From: Streptoalloteichus hindustanus
GTDB taxonomy: Bacteria; Actinomycetota; Actinomycetes; Mycobacteriales; Pseudonocardiaceae
Reading direction: 5' to 3'
Length of the DNA stretch: 64,000 nucleotides
NCBI RefSeq assembly: GCF_900129375.1
Contig: NZ_FQVN01000003.1
Location: 620,001-684,000, forward strand
This document shows, piece by piece, positions 17,933 to 26,730 of the stretch. Made by a program: the position numbers and the translations under genes. Position 1 is the first letter of the stretch; every line of letters starts with the position of its first letter. Below the pieces are notes generated by a model. It was not told the origin of the DNA and searched no databases. It saw only the letters and a list, made by a program, of their open reading frames with translations.

Positions 17933-18565
17933 CTAGTGCGTCCCGGTGGCGGCCGGGGCTGCGGGATCTTGCTCGGTGAACACCCGGTCGAGGTAGTCGT
18001 CGAGGACGGCGACCAGGACGTCGTTGTCGTACTGGTCGGGCCGCAGCAAGGCGTGCACGGCGAGCCCGTCGACCAGCCCCTGCAGGGCCCTGGACTCCCG
18101 CTTCGGGTCCAGGCCCGGCCGCAGCACCCCGACCTTCCCGGCCCAGTCGAAGATCCGCTCGTACCCCTCGACCGCCTCGCCGTTGATCCTGCGCTCGACC
18201 TCGCGCAGCGAGGCGTCGACCCGGGACCTGTCGACGAACGACAGCCAGACGGCGATCTCGGCCCTGCGCTGCTCGTCCAGCGGGAGCAGCTCCAGTGCGA
18301 TGGCCCGCATCACCCTCCTGGGACCGTGCTTGACGTCGACCCGCTGCTGGATGCGGGCGACGACCTTGTCGGCCGCCAGCTCCGCCGCGAAGGTGACCAG
18401 GGCGTCCTGGGTGGGGAAGTAGTGCCGCAACGACCCGGTGGACCAGCCCGCCTCGGTCGCGACCGTGCGCACGGACGCGTGCTCGACGCCGTCGCGCAGG
18501 ACGATGCGCCACACGGCCTCCGCGAGTTCCTTGCGGCGTTCATCGTGGTCCACGACCTTCGGCAT
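17933..18565 (-). CDS. TetR-family repressor
   Basis: A 210-residue protein with the N-terminal TetR helix-turn-helix (ASVRTVATEAGWSTGSLRHYFPTQDALV) and a BetI-like ligand domain. The ligand is unknown. It is divergent from a membrane-protein gene, and the gap holds two copies of AACAC-N4-GTGTT, so it most likely represses both genes. Start is the ATG at 18565. Confidence 0.88.
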   Translation of the reverse strand: MPKVVDHDERRKELAEAVWRIVLRDGVEHASVRTVATEAGWSTGSLRHYFPTQDALVTFAAELAADKVVARIQQRVDVKHGPRRVMRAIALELLPLDEQRRAEIAVWLSFVDRSRVDASLREVERRINGEAVEGYERIFDWAGKVGVLRPGLDPKRESRALQGLVDGLAVHALLRPDQYDNDVLVAVLDDYLDRVFTEQDPAAPAATGTH

Positions 18566-18576
18566 GGTTTCTTTCT

Positions 18577-18644
18577 AACACATTCGTGTTGCCAACCACC
18601 GGGGCCGCGTGCTATCCAGGACCCGTAAATAACACGACCGTGTT
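18577..18644. promoter_or_regulatory. Pair of TetR operators in divergent gap
   Basis: AACACATTCGTGTT (18577-18590) and AACACGACCGTGTT (18631-18644) are both perfect AACAC-N4-GTGTT inverted repeats, 54 bp apart centre to centre. They lie between the TetR gene and the membrane-protein gene. The first begins 12 bp upstream of the repressor ATG. Confidence 0.75.
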
Positions 18645-18661
18645 GAAACAGGGGGGGCGTC

Positions 18662-19198
18662 GTGTTCCTGGCCGTCGTCATCGGCTGCGAGGTCGGCTTC
18701 TGGGTGCTGCTGCTCGCCGGACTGCTCACCCGCTACCTGCTCAGGGCGCCGCGGGTCGGCGCGGCCCTGCTGCTGCTCGCCGCCGGCACCCAGGTCGTCC
18801 TGCTCGTCACCGGGGCCGTCGACCTGGCCGGCGGCAGCACCGCGTCGATCGCCCACGTCATCGCGGCCGTGGCGGTCGCCATCGCCGCGGTCTCGGGCCG
18901 CCACCACCTGCACACCGCCGACCGCTGGGTCCGCCGCAGGCTGGGCCGCGACCAGGAGGCCCCGGCGCCCCCGCTCCCGCCGCGCGCCCACGCCCGCCAG
19001 AAGCGCCGCGACTTCGCCCTCCGCGCCGCGGAGTGGGCGGTCGCCATGGCCCTGCTCACCGGCGGCGCGGCCCTCGCCGACTTCGACCAGGCCCGCTCGG
19101 CCGCCCTCTTCGGCGGCATGGCCATCTGGACCGTCGTCCTGGTGGTCGACCTCGTCGAGGCCCTCATCCCCACCATCAAGCTCGCCCTCACCCGCTGA
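18662..19198 (+). CDS. Four-helix membrane protein of unknown function
   Basis: A 178-residue protein with hydrophobic segments at about 1-22, 33-52, 60-80, 118-137 and 145-165. A basic cytoplasmic loop (VRRRLGRDQEAPAPPLPPRAHARQ) separates the two halves. I do not recognise the family. GTG at 18662 follows a G-rich stretch. The divergent TetR gene and shared operators suggest induction by a small molecule, with this protein as the output. Confidence 0.7.
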   Translation: MFLAVVIGCEVGFWVLLLAGLLTRYLLRAPRVGAALLLLAAGTQVVLLVTGAVDLAGGSTASIAHVIAAVAVAIAAVSGRHHLHTADRWVRRRLGRDQEAPAPPLPPRAHARQKRRDFALRAAEWAVAMALLTGGAALADFDQARSAALFGGMAIWTVVLVVDLVEALIPTIKLALTR

Positions 19199-19249
19199 CC
19201 CACGGACCCGTCTCCACCCCGGGAAGCCGCCCCACCCCCTCCGGCCATC

Positions 19250-19265
19250 GAGGGCAGTCGCCCTC
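19250..19265 (+). terminator. Hairpin downstream of membrane-protein gene
   Basis: GAGGGC-AGTC-GCCCTC forms a perfect 6-bp stem 52 bp after the stop codon. It is short and has no U-tract. Confidence 0.4.
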
Positions 19266-19609
19266 AACTCCAGCGAGAATCACAACGGTCCAGAGGACTC
19301 GGAGATCACCGCTACCCCAGCAAAGCGGTCTGTCCGAGCCCAGAACTGTCCGAGCCCAGAGAAGACCGCAACAAACCCCGCCACACCCGCAAGTCAGGAC
19401 GGCCGTGCAGCACCGCCGATCCCGAAACCGAGTGAAGATCGCTCGCCGCCCGACGAACAGCGACGTACGCGGTAATGGCGACGACACACTGCCCGACACG
19501 AAGCGCAACACACCCACGTGCCGGTCCAACTTCTTGTTGTCTCGCAACCTTCTTGACGTCTGGCACCACTGACATCCCAGGATGAGCAAGGATCACGGCA
19601 CCAACTCGC

Positions 19610-19932
19610 GTCCACAGTGGACGGAGCCGAGCAACGAGCCCCTCTCAGCTCAGGGTCGCGTACCAGCACGGACACCTCGATGCGCCACGAATCTCCACCA
19701 GCAGTCCGACTCTCCTGACGCGTCGAGAAAAGCAGGGACGGCGAGTCGTATCCGCATCGAGCCGCGCGAAGCGCCGGCCCCGCGAGCCATCGGAAATCCC
19801 AAAGGGACTGGCGCAGCCGCGAGGGCCGCAGGCCCGAAGCGACCAGAAGAACGAAGAGGCTGGTGAAAACGAGAAGAAGCCCGGTGCCAGGGCGAGGAGC
19901 TCGCACCGTGGGGGGTTGGGGGGCTCGGCCCC
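19610..19932 (+). other. Cluster of triloop hairpins in a 1.15-kb gene-free stretch
   Basis: The stretch 19199-20353 has several overlapping open frames but none with coding-like codon use or a recognisable protein. It contains perfect stems closed by exactly three bases: GTCCA-CAG-TGGAC (19610-19622), GCGC-GAA-GCGC (19764-19774), TCCC-AAA-GGGA (19797-19807), GGGCC-GCA-GGCCC (19823-19835), GCGAG-GAG-CTCGC (19892-19904) and GGGGC-TCG-GCCCC (19920-19932). The intervening sequence is less GC-rich and purine-rich (GAAGAACGAAGAGG). A structured RNA or a dispersed repeat is possible. Confidence 0.4.
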
Positions 19933-20353
19933 AAAAAGGAAATGAGGAACACCGGGAAGGCGTGCCCGCCGACATGCCGAGGCGCCGCGACGGGGCCTGG
20001 GGGTCACCCCGCCGCGGCGCGGATCCGCCGGACCGAGGGGGGAGGTGTCCAGCGGTCCTTCGGGTGCCCGTCACCCGAGGCTCTGCGCCGGTGGGACCGG
20101 GCCGGCGGCCGGGTCACCGGCCGGGTCGACGAGGCGCCGTCGACCGGGTTGGCCGGGAACGCGGGCCGCGCGGGTGATCGGACCTGGTTCCACCGTTGGC
20201 AACAGAGCGTAGCCCCTGTTCCGTGACGCGCGCCACGCCGTCCGCCCTGATCAGAGCATCATCAGGCCATCGAGGACCGCGAGGACGCCGCCGGGCGACC
20301 GGCCCCGGCGCGGGGGTGGACCGTGGGTCGCCGGACGCCACCCTGCCGCTGCC

Positions 20354-21094
20354 TCAAGGCCCCCACCTGGGGGTGAGCACACCGAGCGCGCCCAACGCGA
20401 CGGCGGCCGCGGTGGAGGCGCGGAGCACGGTCGGGCCGAGTCGGACCGGCTGGGCGCCGGCCTCGGCGAGGACGGCGAGCTCGTCGTCGGTGATGCCGCC
20501 CTCGGGCCCGACAACGAGAACGAGGTCACCCTGCGTAGGCAGGTCGGCGGTGGTGATGGGCGCGGTGGCGGACTCGTGGAGCACGAGCGCGCCGGCGGCC
20601 TCCCGCACCAGGGCGGCGAGCTGCTTCGTGCTCACCGGCTCGGTGACCTCGGGCAGGCGGGCGCGCCGGGCCTGTTTGCCGGCCTCCCTGGCGGTGCTGC
20701 GCCAGCGGGCGAGCGCCTTCGCGCCTCGGGGTCCCTCGTCCCAGCGCGCCACGCAGCGCGCGGCCCGCCACGGTCGGACGACGTCCACGCCGGCCTCGGT
20801 GGCGAGTTCGACGGCGAGTTCGCCGCGGTCGCCCTTGACCAGGGCCTGGGCGAGCACGACCCGCGGCTGGGGCGCGGGCTCGGTCCAGCTCTCCCGCACG
20901 TCCAGCCGCAGCGAGTCGCGGTCGGCCTCGCTCACCACGCAGCGGGTGAGCCCGCCCCGCCCGTCGGAGAGCAGGAGCTCCTCCCCGGGGCGGAGGCGGC
21001 GCACCGTGGCCGCGTGCCGGCCCTCCGGGCCGTCCAGCACGGCGTGCGCGCCGGCCGGCAGCGCGTCGACCAGGAAGACCGGCAATGTCGACAT
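20354..21094 (-). CDS. rsmE: 16S rRNA m3U1498 methyltransferase
   Basis: A 246-residue SPOUT-class enzyme. The N-terminal PUA-like domain contains [17 protein letters not shown]. The C-terminal SAM-binding trefoil knot contains [13 protein letters not shown] and [18 protein letters not shown]. Normal length. It follows dnaJ on the same strand with 15 bp between them, as in mycobacteria. Confidence 0.95.
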   Translation of the reverse strand: MSTLPVFLVDALPAGAHAVLDGPEGRHAATVRRLRPGEELLLSDGRGGLTRCVVSEADRDSLRLDVRESWTEPAPQPRVVLAQALVKGDRGELAVELATEAGVDVVRPWRAARCVARWDEGPRGAKALARWRSTAREAGKQARRARLPEVTEPVSTKQLAALVREAAGALVLHESATAPITTADLPTQGDLVLVVGPEGGITDDELAVLAEAGAQPVRLGPTVLRASTAAAVALGALGVLTPRWGP

Positions 21095-21109
21095 ATCGAC
21101 CGGTCCGGG

Positions 21110-22258
21110 TCAGCGGCCGCGCAGCCGGGAGAACAGCCCGCCGCCCCGCGACTTCCCGTTCGCGGTCACCTCGGGCTGCTCCTCGCCGCGCAGCGCCGCC
21201 AGCTCGCGCAGCAGCTCGGTCTGCCGCGCGTCGAGCTTCGTCGGCACCACGACCTCCACGTGGACGTGCAGGTCGCCCCGGCCGTCGACCCGGCCGGAGG
21301 AGCGCAGCCGCGGCATGCCCCTGCCGGTCAGCAGCAGCTCGGCGCCGGGCTGCGTGCCCGGGTCGAGCTGGAGCTCCTCGGCGCCGTCCAGCGTCTCCAG
21401 CGGCAGCGTCGCGCCCAGGGCGGCCGAGGTCATCGGGACCCGCAGCCGGCAGTGCAGGTCGGCGCCCTCCCTGGTGAACATCTCGTGTGGCAGCTCCTCG
21501 ACCTCGACGTAGAGGTCGCCGGCCGGGCCGCCGCCCGGGCCGACCTCGCCCTGGCTGGCCAGCCGGACCCGCATCCCGTCGCCGACCCCGGCCGGGATCT
21601 TGACGTTGATGGTGCGCCGGGACCGCACCCGGCCGTCGCCCTGGCACTGCCGGCACGGCTCGGGGATGACCTCGCCGTAGCCGCGGCAGACGGGGCAGGG
21701 CCGGGCGGTGACCACCTGGCCGAGGAAGGACCGCTGCACCGACTGCACCTCGCCGCGGCCGCCGCAGGTGTCGCAGGAGACCGGGCTGGAGCCCTCCGAG
21801 CAGCCGGAGCCGGAGCAGGTGTCGCACAGCACCGCCGTGTCGACGGTGATCTCCTTGCTGACGCCGAAGGCGCACTCCTCCAGGGTCAGCTCCAGCCGGA
21901 TCAACGCGTCCGCGCCCGGCTGCACCCGGCTGCGCGGGCCGCGCCCGGCGGTGCCGCCGAAGAAGGCGTCCATGATGTCGCCGAGGCCGAAGCCGGAGAA
22001 CGGGTCGCGCATGCCCGCGCCGCCGCCCATGCCGCCGCCCGGCTCCAGCGGGTCGCCGCCCAGGTCGACGATCTGCCGCTTCTTCGGGTCCGACAGGACC
22101 TCGTAGGCGGCCGACACCTCCTTGAACCGGTCCTGGGCGTCCGGCGACGGGTTCACGTCGGGGTGCAGCTCGCGCGCCAGCTTCCGGTAGGCGCGCTTGA
22201 TCTCCTCGGGCGTGGCGTCGCGCCCCACCCCGAGCGTGCCGTAGTAGTCCCTCGCCAC
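21110..22258 (-). CDS. dnaJ: Co-chaperone DnaJ (DnaJ2 type)
   Basis: A 382-residue type I DnaJ. The J domain ([20 protein letters not shown], with HPD) is followed by a Gly/Met/Phe-rich stretch. The zinc-finger domain has four C-x2-C-x-G-x-G units ([32 protein letters not shown]), and a C-terminal substrate-binding domain follows. The GTG at 22258 is the start because AGGAGG lies eight bases upstream and the protein then begins ARDYYG. It is downstream of hrcA, the heat-shock repressor, so it is probably in a heat-inducible operon. Confidence 0.95.
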   Translation of the reverse strand: MARDYYGTLGVGRDATPEEIKRAYRKLARELHPDVNPSPDAQDRFKEVSAAYEVLSDPKKRQIVDLGGDPLEPGGGMGGGAGMRDPFSGFGLGDIMDAFFGGTAGRGPRSRVQPGADALIRLELTLEECAFGVSKEITVDTAVLCDTCSGSGCSEGSSPVSCDTCGGRGEVQSVQRSFLGQVVTARPCPVCRGYGEVIPEPCRQCQGDGRVRSRRTINVKIPAGVGDGMRVRLASQGEVGPGGGPAGDLYVEVEELPHEMFTREGADLHCRLRVPMTSAALGATLPLETLDGAEELQLDPGTQPGAELLLTGRGMPRLRSSGRVDGRGDLHVHVEVVVPTKLDARQTELLRELAALRGEEQPEVTANGKSRGGGLFSRLRGR

Positions 22259-22325
22259 GTTCCAGTCCTCCTGCCGCACCCGACCGCGTGGTGCGGCGCG
22301 TCCGAATCCGTCAACCCGCCGGGCG

Positions 22326-23348
22326 CTACCGCCCGGCGAGGATCTCCCCCACGTACGCGGCGACCGCGTGCACGGCCGCCATGGTTCCCGGATAGTCCAT
22401 CCGGGTCGGTCCGACGACCCCCATCCCGCCCAGGACGTCGCCGGAACGCCCGTAGCCGATGGAGACCACCGAGGTGCTGCGCAGGTCCTCGGCCTCGTTC
22501 TCCCCGCCGATGCGGACGACCACGTGGGCGGCGTCGCGCGCGGCGGCGAGCAGCTTGAGCACCACGACCTGCTCCTCCAACGCCTCCAGCACCTGCCGCA
22601 GCGAGTGCGGGAAGTCGGCGGCGTTGCGGGTCAGGTTGGCGGTGCCGCCCAGCACCAGGCGCTCCTCCGGGTGCTCGACGAGCGACTCGATGAGCACGGT
22701 GCACACCCTGGTCATGGCGTCCCGCAGCTCGGCCGGCGCCTGGTCGGGTAGCTCGGAGACGCGCGCGGAGGCCTCGGCCAGCCGCTGCCCGACCATGGCG
22801 GCGTTGAGCGAGGTGCGCAGCCGGGCCACGTCCTCCTCGCTCACCACGTCCCCGAGGTCGGCGATCTTCTGGTCCACCCGGCCGGTGTCGGTGATCAGCA
22901 CCAGCATCAGCCGGGCCGGCGTGATCATCACCACCTCCAGGTGGCGGACCGTCGAGCGGGTCAGCGTCGGGTACTGCACGACGGCGACCTGCCGGGTGAG
23001 CTGGGCCAGCAGCCGCACGCTGCGCCGCAGCACGTCGTCGAGGTCCAGCGCGCCGTCCAGGAAGGACTGGATCGCGCGGCGCTCCGCCGACGACAGCGGC
23101 TTGAGCTGGCTGAGCCGGTCGACGAAGACCCGGTAGCCCTTGTCGGTGGGCACCCGGCCGGCACTGGTGTGCGGCTGGGTGATGTAGCCCTCCTCCTCCA
23201 GCGCGGCCATGTCGTTGCGGACGGTGGCGCTGGACACGCCGAGGTTGTGCCGCTCGACGATGGCCTTCGAGCCCACGGGCTCGTGTGAGGAGACGTAGTC
23301 GGCGACGATGGCTCGCAGCACCTCGAAGCGCCGCTCCTCGGCGTTCAC
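22326..23348 (-). CDS. hrcA: Heat-inducible transcription repressor HrcA
   Basis: A 340-residue repressor that binds CIRCE operators. The winged-helix N-terminus is recognisable ([40 protein letters not shown]). The GAF-like middle and C-terminal dimerisation parts are full length. GTG at 23348 has GGGGAGG eight bases upstream. No CIRCE inverted repeat was found in front of hrcA or dnaJ here, so its targets (groESL and others) lie elsewhere. Confidence 0.95.
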   Translation of the reverse strand: MNAEERRFEVLRAIVADYVSSHEPVGSKAIVERHNLGVSSATVRNDMAALEEEGYITQPHTSAGRVPTDKGYRVFVDRLSQLKPLSSAERRAIQSFLDGALDLDDVLRRSVRLLAQLTRQVAVVQYPTLTRSTVRHLEVVMITPARLMLVLITDTGRVDQKIADLGDVVSEEDVARLRTSLNAAMVGQRLAEASARVSELPDQAPAELRDAMTRVCTVLIESLVEHPEERLVLGGTANLTRNAADFPHSLRQVLEALEEQVVVLKLLAAARDAAHVVVRIGGENEAEDLRSTSVVSIGYGRSGDVLGGMGVVGPTRMDYPGTMAAVHAVAAYVGEILAGR

Positions 23349-23585
23349 CCGCGTCACCTCCCCGCGCACCGTAGCCGTTCGGACCTACCGGCCAGTCTAG
23401 TGAGCCGCGCGGACCCCGGACCGCGTTCGCGTGGCCGCCGCCACCTGAGCCGCCCGGGGGAACCCCGGGACGGTGGTGACGGTGGGTGTCGGACCCGGAC
23501 CGCGTCGTGGCCGCCGCGCTGCCTCTACGCTTCACCGGCGACGGGGTCGTTCGGCGGCCCGCCGACGGGGAGGGGTCGCCAGCCA

Positions 23586-23918
23586 GTGATCTTCAAGGAC
23601 GTGCGGGACGGCCGCCCCTACCCCGAGCACGGGCTCTCCGCGCGGGACTGGACGCGCATCCCGCCCCGCCAGGTCCGGCTGGACCAGCTGGTCACCACCA
23701 AGAAGGTGCTGGAGCTGGACCGGCTGCTCAGCTCCGACTCCACGTTCTTCGGCGACCTGTTCCCGCACGCGGTGGCCTGGCGCGGCGAGCTGTTCCTGGA
23801 GGACGGGCTGCACCGGGCGGTCCGCGCCGCGCTCCAGCAACGCCTGGTCATCCACGTGCGCGTCCTGGAGCTCGACGCCCTCCAACCGGGCGGGGCGCCC
23901 GCCGCGCCGGTCGAGTGA
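23586..23918 (+). CDS. Conserved actinobacterial protein with ParB/sulfiredoxin-like DGLHR motif
   Basis: A 110-residue soluble protein. Its core reads IPPRQVRLDQLVTTKKVLEL and ends LFLEDGLHRAVRAALQQR. The DG-x-HR motif and alpha-beta pattern resemble the ParB/sulfiredoxin nucleotide-binding fold. Homologues are widespread in actinomycetes and are sometimes labelled VapB-type antitoxins; no toxin gene is next to it here, so I would not accept that label. GTG at 23586 has a GGGGAGGGG upstream at rather long spacing. It is divergent from hrcA. Confidence 0.7.
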   Translation: MIFKDVRDGRPYPEHGLSARDWTRIPPRQVRLDQLVTTKKVLELDRLLSSDSTFFGDLFPHAVAWRGELFLEDGLHRAVRAALQQRLVIHVRVLELDALQPGGAPAAPVE

Positions 23919-23933
23919 CCGGCCGGCTCCGCC

Positions 23934-23980
23934 GACGTCCCGCCGCCGCGCGGCAGAACCGGCGCGGCGGCGGGGACGTC
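23934..23980. terminator. Bidirectional terminator between convergent genes
   Basis: An 18-bp stem with one bulged G (GACGTCCCGCCGCCGCGC against its complement) and a 10-nt loop lies between the stop codons of the DGLHR gene and spo0M. Confidence 0.75.
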
Positions 23981-23987
23981 ATCCCGC

Positions 23988-24980
23988 TCAGCCCTCCTCG
24001 TCGAAGAAGGCGTCGCCCACCTCGTCGATGACCTCGCCGGCGATCATGCCGCCGACGAAGCCCGCCGCCGCACCGGCCACGACGGCCCCGGCGCCCATCC
24101 CGCCCCGCCGGTGGCGGTGCTGCTCCGGGTGCCCGTGGTGGCTCCCGTGGCCGTACGGGTCGTGGCCCGGGTGCCCGTGGCCCGCGAACCCGTGGTGGGC
24201 CGCCCCGTGCCGGGACGCGACCTGCTCCAGCCAGGCGTGCAGGTGGGCGGACCAGTCCACGGTCAGCGCCTCCTCGTGCGAGGCGTGGAACCGGCCGAAG
24301 GCGTCGCCGCCGGAGTGGAACATCCCACCCCGCTTGTCGGCCTCCAGCACGACGTCGAGGCCGCCGGCACCGGTGACGAGGGTGAGCTCCACCTCGTTGA
24401 TCCGCCCCGCGTACTGGCCGGGCGGGAAGAACTCGATCTCCTGGTAGAACGGCAGCTGCTGGGCGACGCCGTGCAGGTGCCCCATCTCCAGGTCGGCGCG
24501 GCGGAACTGGAAGCCGAGCTGCCCGAAGGCGTCCAGCACCCGGTCCTGCGCGGGCAGCGGGTGGACGAACACCGGGTCCATGTCGCCCTTGTCGACGGCC
24601 TTGGCCACCGCCAGCTCCGTGCGCAGGCCCACCGTCATCCCGTGCAGGTGGTGGCCGGAGACCGTGGTGATCGGGGTCTCCCACGGCAGCGGGATCTGGA
24701 ACGGGATCGCCCGCGCCTCGCGCGCGGCCAGCTGGAAGCGGCCGGAGACGACGGCGCGGTGGAACTCGACCACGCCCTCCCGCTCCCGGTCGCCGTGCTC
24801 CCGCTCGACGCGGGTGACCAGGCCGAGCGCGATGTGCTCGATGTCGACCTCGTGGTCGCCGCCCTGGACGCGCACCTCCCCGGTGAGCAGCTCGCCGGGC
24901 CGGACGTTCGGGTTGGGCAGCACGGTGTCGACGGTCGGCCCGCCCACACCGAACGCGCGCAACATCCGTTTGAAGACCAC
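23988..24980 (-). CDS. Sporulation-control protein Spo0M family
   Basis: A 330-residue protein. Residues 1-245 have the arrestin-like Spo0M fold (VVFKRMLRAFGVGGPTVDTV, PGELLTGEVRVQGG, VDWSAHLHAWLEQV). The C-terminal 80 residues hold a His/Gly-rich stretch (HGHPGHDPYGHGSHHGHPEQ), then a Gly/Ala-rich hydrophobic segment and an acidic end. GTG at 24980 follows GAGGAG by seven bases. Role in this organism unknown. The His-rich tail may bind metal. Confidence 0.85.
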   Translation of the reverse strand: MVFKRMLRAFGVGGPTVDTVLPNPNVRPGELLTGEVRVQGGDHEVDIEHIALGLVTRVEREHGDREREGVVEFHRAVVSGRFQLAAREARAIPFQIPLPWETPITTVSGHHLHGMTVGLRTELAVAKAVDKGDMDPVFVHPLPAQDRVLDAFGQLGFQFRRADLEMGHLHGVAQQLPFYQEIEFFPPGQYAGRINEVELTLVTGAGGLDVVLEADKRGGMFHSGGDAFGRFHASHEEALTVDWSAHLHAWLEQVASRHGAAHHGFAGHGHPGHDPYGHGSHHGHPEQHRHRRGGMGAGAVVAGAAAGFVGGMIAGEVIDEVGDAFFDEEG

Positions 24981-25232
24981 CGATGTACTCCTCACTCCAC
25001 TGCGCATCACGCCACGGGGGCCGGCGCCAGCGCCGGAGGGGCTGGCGCGTCGCGCCCTGACCTGTCGGCCCCGGAACGCCGCGACGGGCGCGCCGTTCCG
25101 CCAGATCAACTGACGTCGGCGGCGAGGAGTTCCCGGCATCCCGTCAACATCACGACAATCCGCCCACCGGCCGCCGGCCGTCCGGCCCTCCCTGCCCCGC
25201 CGGGGGGAGGGCGCGGACCGCCGGCGTCGGGG

Positions 25233-26450
25233 TCAGGGCAGCAGCCGGCGGACGAGCGCGTCGGCGAGGAGCCGGCCGGGGCGGGTCAGGACGCACCGAC
25301 CGGCGGCGAGGGCGTCCGGGTCGAGCAGGCCGTCGCGGGCGGCCTGGCCGGCCTCGGCGACGCCCTCCTCGGCCAGGGCCGCGAGCGGCAGGCCCTCGGC
25401 CAGCCGCAGCTCCAGCAGGACCCGCTCCTCGTACCGCTCGACGTCACCGAGCACCTCGCGCCCGGCCGCGGGCGAGGTCCCCTCGGCGAGCAGCGCCGCG
25501 TAGCGCGCGGGGTGCTTGACGTTCCACCACCGGACGCCGCCCACGTGGCTGTGCGCGCCGGGGCCGGCGCCCCACCAGTCGCCGCCCAGCCAGTAGCCGA
25601 GGTTGTGCCGGCAGCGGGCGGCGGTGGAGGCGGCCCAGTTGGACACCTCGTACCACCCCAGTCCGGCGGCGGTCAGGGTGTCGTCGACCAGCTCGTACCG
25701 GTCGGCCAGCACGTCGTCGTCCGGGGCGGGCAGCTCGCCGCGGTGGACCCGGCGGGCCAGGGCCGTGCCCTCCTCCAAGATCAGCGAGTACGCCGAGACG
25801 TGGTCGACGCCGGCGGCCAGCACCGCGTCGAGCGAGGCCCGCAGGTCGTCCTCGGTCTCCCCGGGCGTCCCGTAGATCAGGTCCAGGTTGAGGTGCTCGA
25901 AGCCGGCCGCGGCCGCCTCCCTGGCCGCGGCGGCCGCCCGGCCGGGGGTGTGCTTCCGGTCGAGCACGGCCAGCACGTGCCGCGCGGCCGACTGCATGCC
26001 GAGCGAGACCCGGGTGTAGCCGGCGTCGCGGATGCCGGCGAAGAACTCGGGCGAGGTGGACTCGGGGTTGGCCTCGGTGGTCACCTCGGCGTCCGGCGCC
26101 AGGCCGAACGCGGACCGGACGGCGTCGAGCACGGCGGCCAGCCCGTCCGCGCCGAGCAGCGACGGGGTGCCGCCGCCGACGAACACGGTGTCGGCGGCCG
26201 GCGGGGCGCCGAGCACGCGCGCGGCCAGGTCGAGCTCGCGCCGCAGCCCCTCCATCCAGGACTGCGGTGAGGCCGACGAGCCGAGCTCACCGGGCGTGTA
26301 CGTGTTGAAGTCGCAATACCCGCATCGGGTAGCGCAGAAGGGTACGTGGACATACACCCCGAACGGCCTGTTTCCGAGGCCGGCGAGGGCGGGGGTCGGC
26401 AGTGCGCCGTTCGGCGGAGCCGGGTCGCCCGGCGGGAGTGTAGAGGGCAC
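25233..26450 (-). CDS. hemW: Radical SAM heme chaperone HemW
   Basis: A 405-residue radical SAM protein. The 4Fe-4S motif is CATRCGYC near residue 35, followed by FNTYTPGELG. FVGGGTPSLL and the NLDLIYGTPGET segment are typical of the HemN/HemW group. The extra cysteine of true HemN (CPxxCxY-type leader) is absent, supporting HemW, a heme-binding chaperone, over coproporphyrinogen dehydrogenase. GTG start at 26450. It is divergent from the sulfur operon. Confidence 0.92.
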   Translation of the reverse strand: MPSTLPPGDPAPPNGALPTPALAGLGNRPFGVYVHVPFCATRCGYCDFNTYTPGELGSSASPQSWMEGLRRELDLAARVLGAPPAADTVFVGGGTPSLLGADGLAAVLDAVRSAFGLAPDAEVTTEANPESTSPEFFAGIRDAGYTRVSLGMQSAARHVLAVLDRKHTPGRAAAAAREAAAAGFEHLNLDLIYGTPGETEDDLRASLDAVLAAGVDHVSAYSLILEEGTALARRVHRGELPAPDDDVLADRYELVDDTLTAAGLGWYEVSNWAASTAARCRHNLGYWLGGDWWGAGPGAHSHVGGVRWWNVKHPARYAALLAEGTSPAAGREVLGDVERYEERVLLELRLAEGLPLAALAEEGVAEAGQAARDGLLDPDALAAGRCVLTRPGRLLADALVRRLLP

Positions 26451-26516
26451 ACGACCAGTGTCCCAGCATCCGAACGGTGCTAGACGACCCCTGGACCCGG
26501 TGGCACTCTGACCCCC

Positions 26517-26603
26517 GTGAACGCTCTCGACACTCGCCTCGTGGCCCGCCGCCACATCGACTACCGGCGGGTGTCCAGCGCAATGTGCCGGCGGACGGGT
26601 TAA
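26517..26603 (+). CDS. Cysteine-containing leader peptide of the sulfur operon
   Basis: A GTG-started 28-codon frame encodes a peptide with RLVARRHIDYRRVSSAMCRR and ends Thr-Gly-stop. The RRHIDYRRVSSA(M)CR core is that of the short leader peptides annotated upstream of actinomycete sulfur-assimilation genes. A single Cys codon lies four codons before the last sense codon. The stop codon is inside the first attenuator hairpin. Ribosome stalling at the Cys codon when cysteine is scarce would expose the downstream sirA transcript (inference from similar leaders). Confidence 0.75.
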   Translation: MNALDTRLVARRHIDYRRVSSAMCRRTG

Positions 26604-26656
26604 CCCGCCGCCGCGCGTCCACATCACCACCAGCCGGCGCCGGGAGCGTCGGCTGG
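26590..26656 (+). promoter_or_regulatory. Attenuator-like hairpins between leader peptide and sirA
   Basis: The first hairpin (26590-26612) pairs GGCGG(a)CGGG with CCCGCCGCC around TTAA and covers the leader stop codon. The second (26630-26656) pairs CCAGCCG with CGGCTGG. Ribosome position on the leader could select between structures. sirA starts 75 bp downstream. Roles are inferred. Confidence 0.5.
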
Positions 26657-26730
26657 AGCAAGTCCCATGAGCCATGCGCCCAGGGGAACCACGCCGCCGC
26701 CCGGTGCCAGGAGTCTCCGGAGGTCGCCAG

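Noticed and set aside
19394-20074. 226-codon minus-strand open frame
   Set aside because: Composition is Arg/Ser/Cys-rich with no family and several equally long overlapping frames; it crosses the hairpin cluster, so it is more likely non-coding.
22259-23585. CIRCE operator for hrcA/dnaJ
   Set aside because: Neither TTAGCACTC nor its complement with a 9-bp spacer was found near these genes.
23586-23918. VapB-type antitoxin
   Set aside because: The protein has a DGLHR core unlike VapB, and no PIN-domain toxin gene adjoins it.
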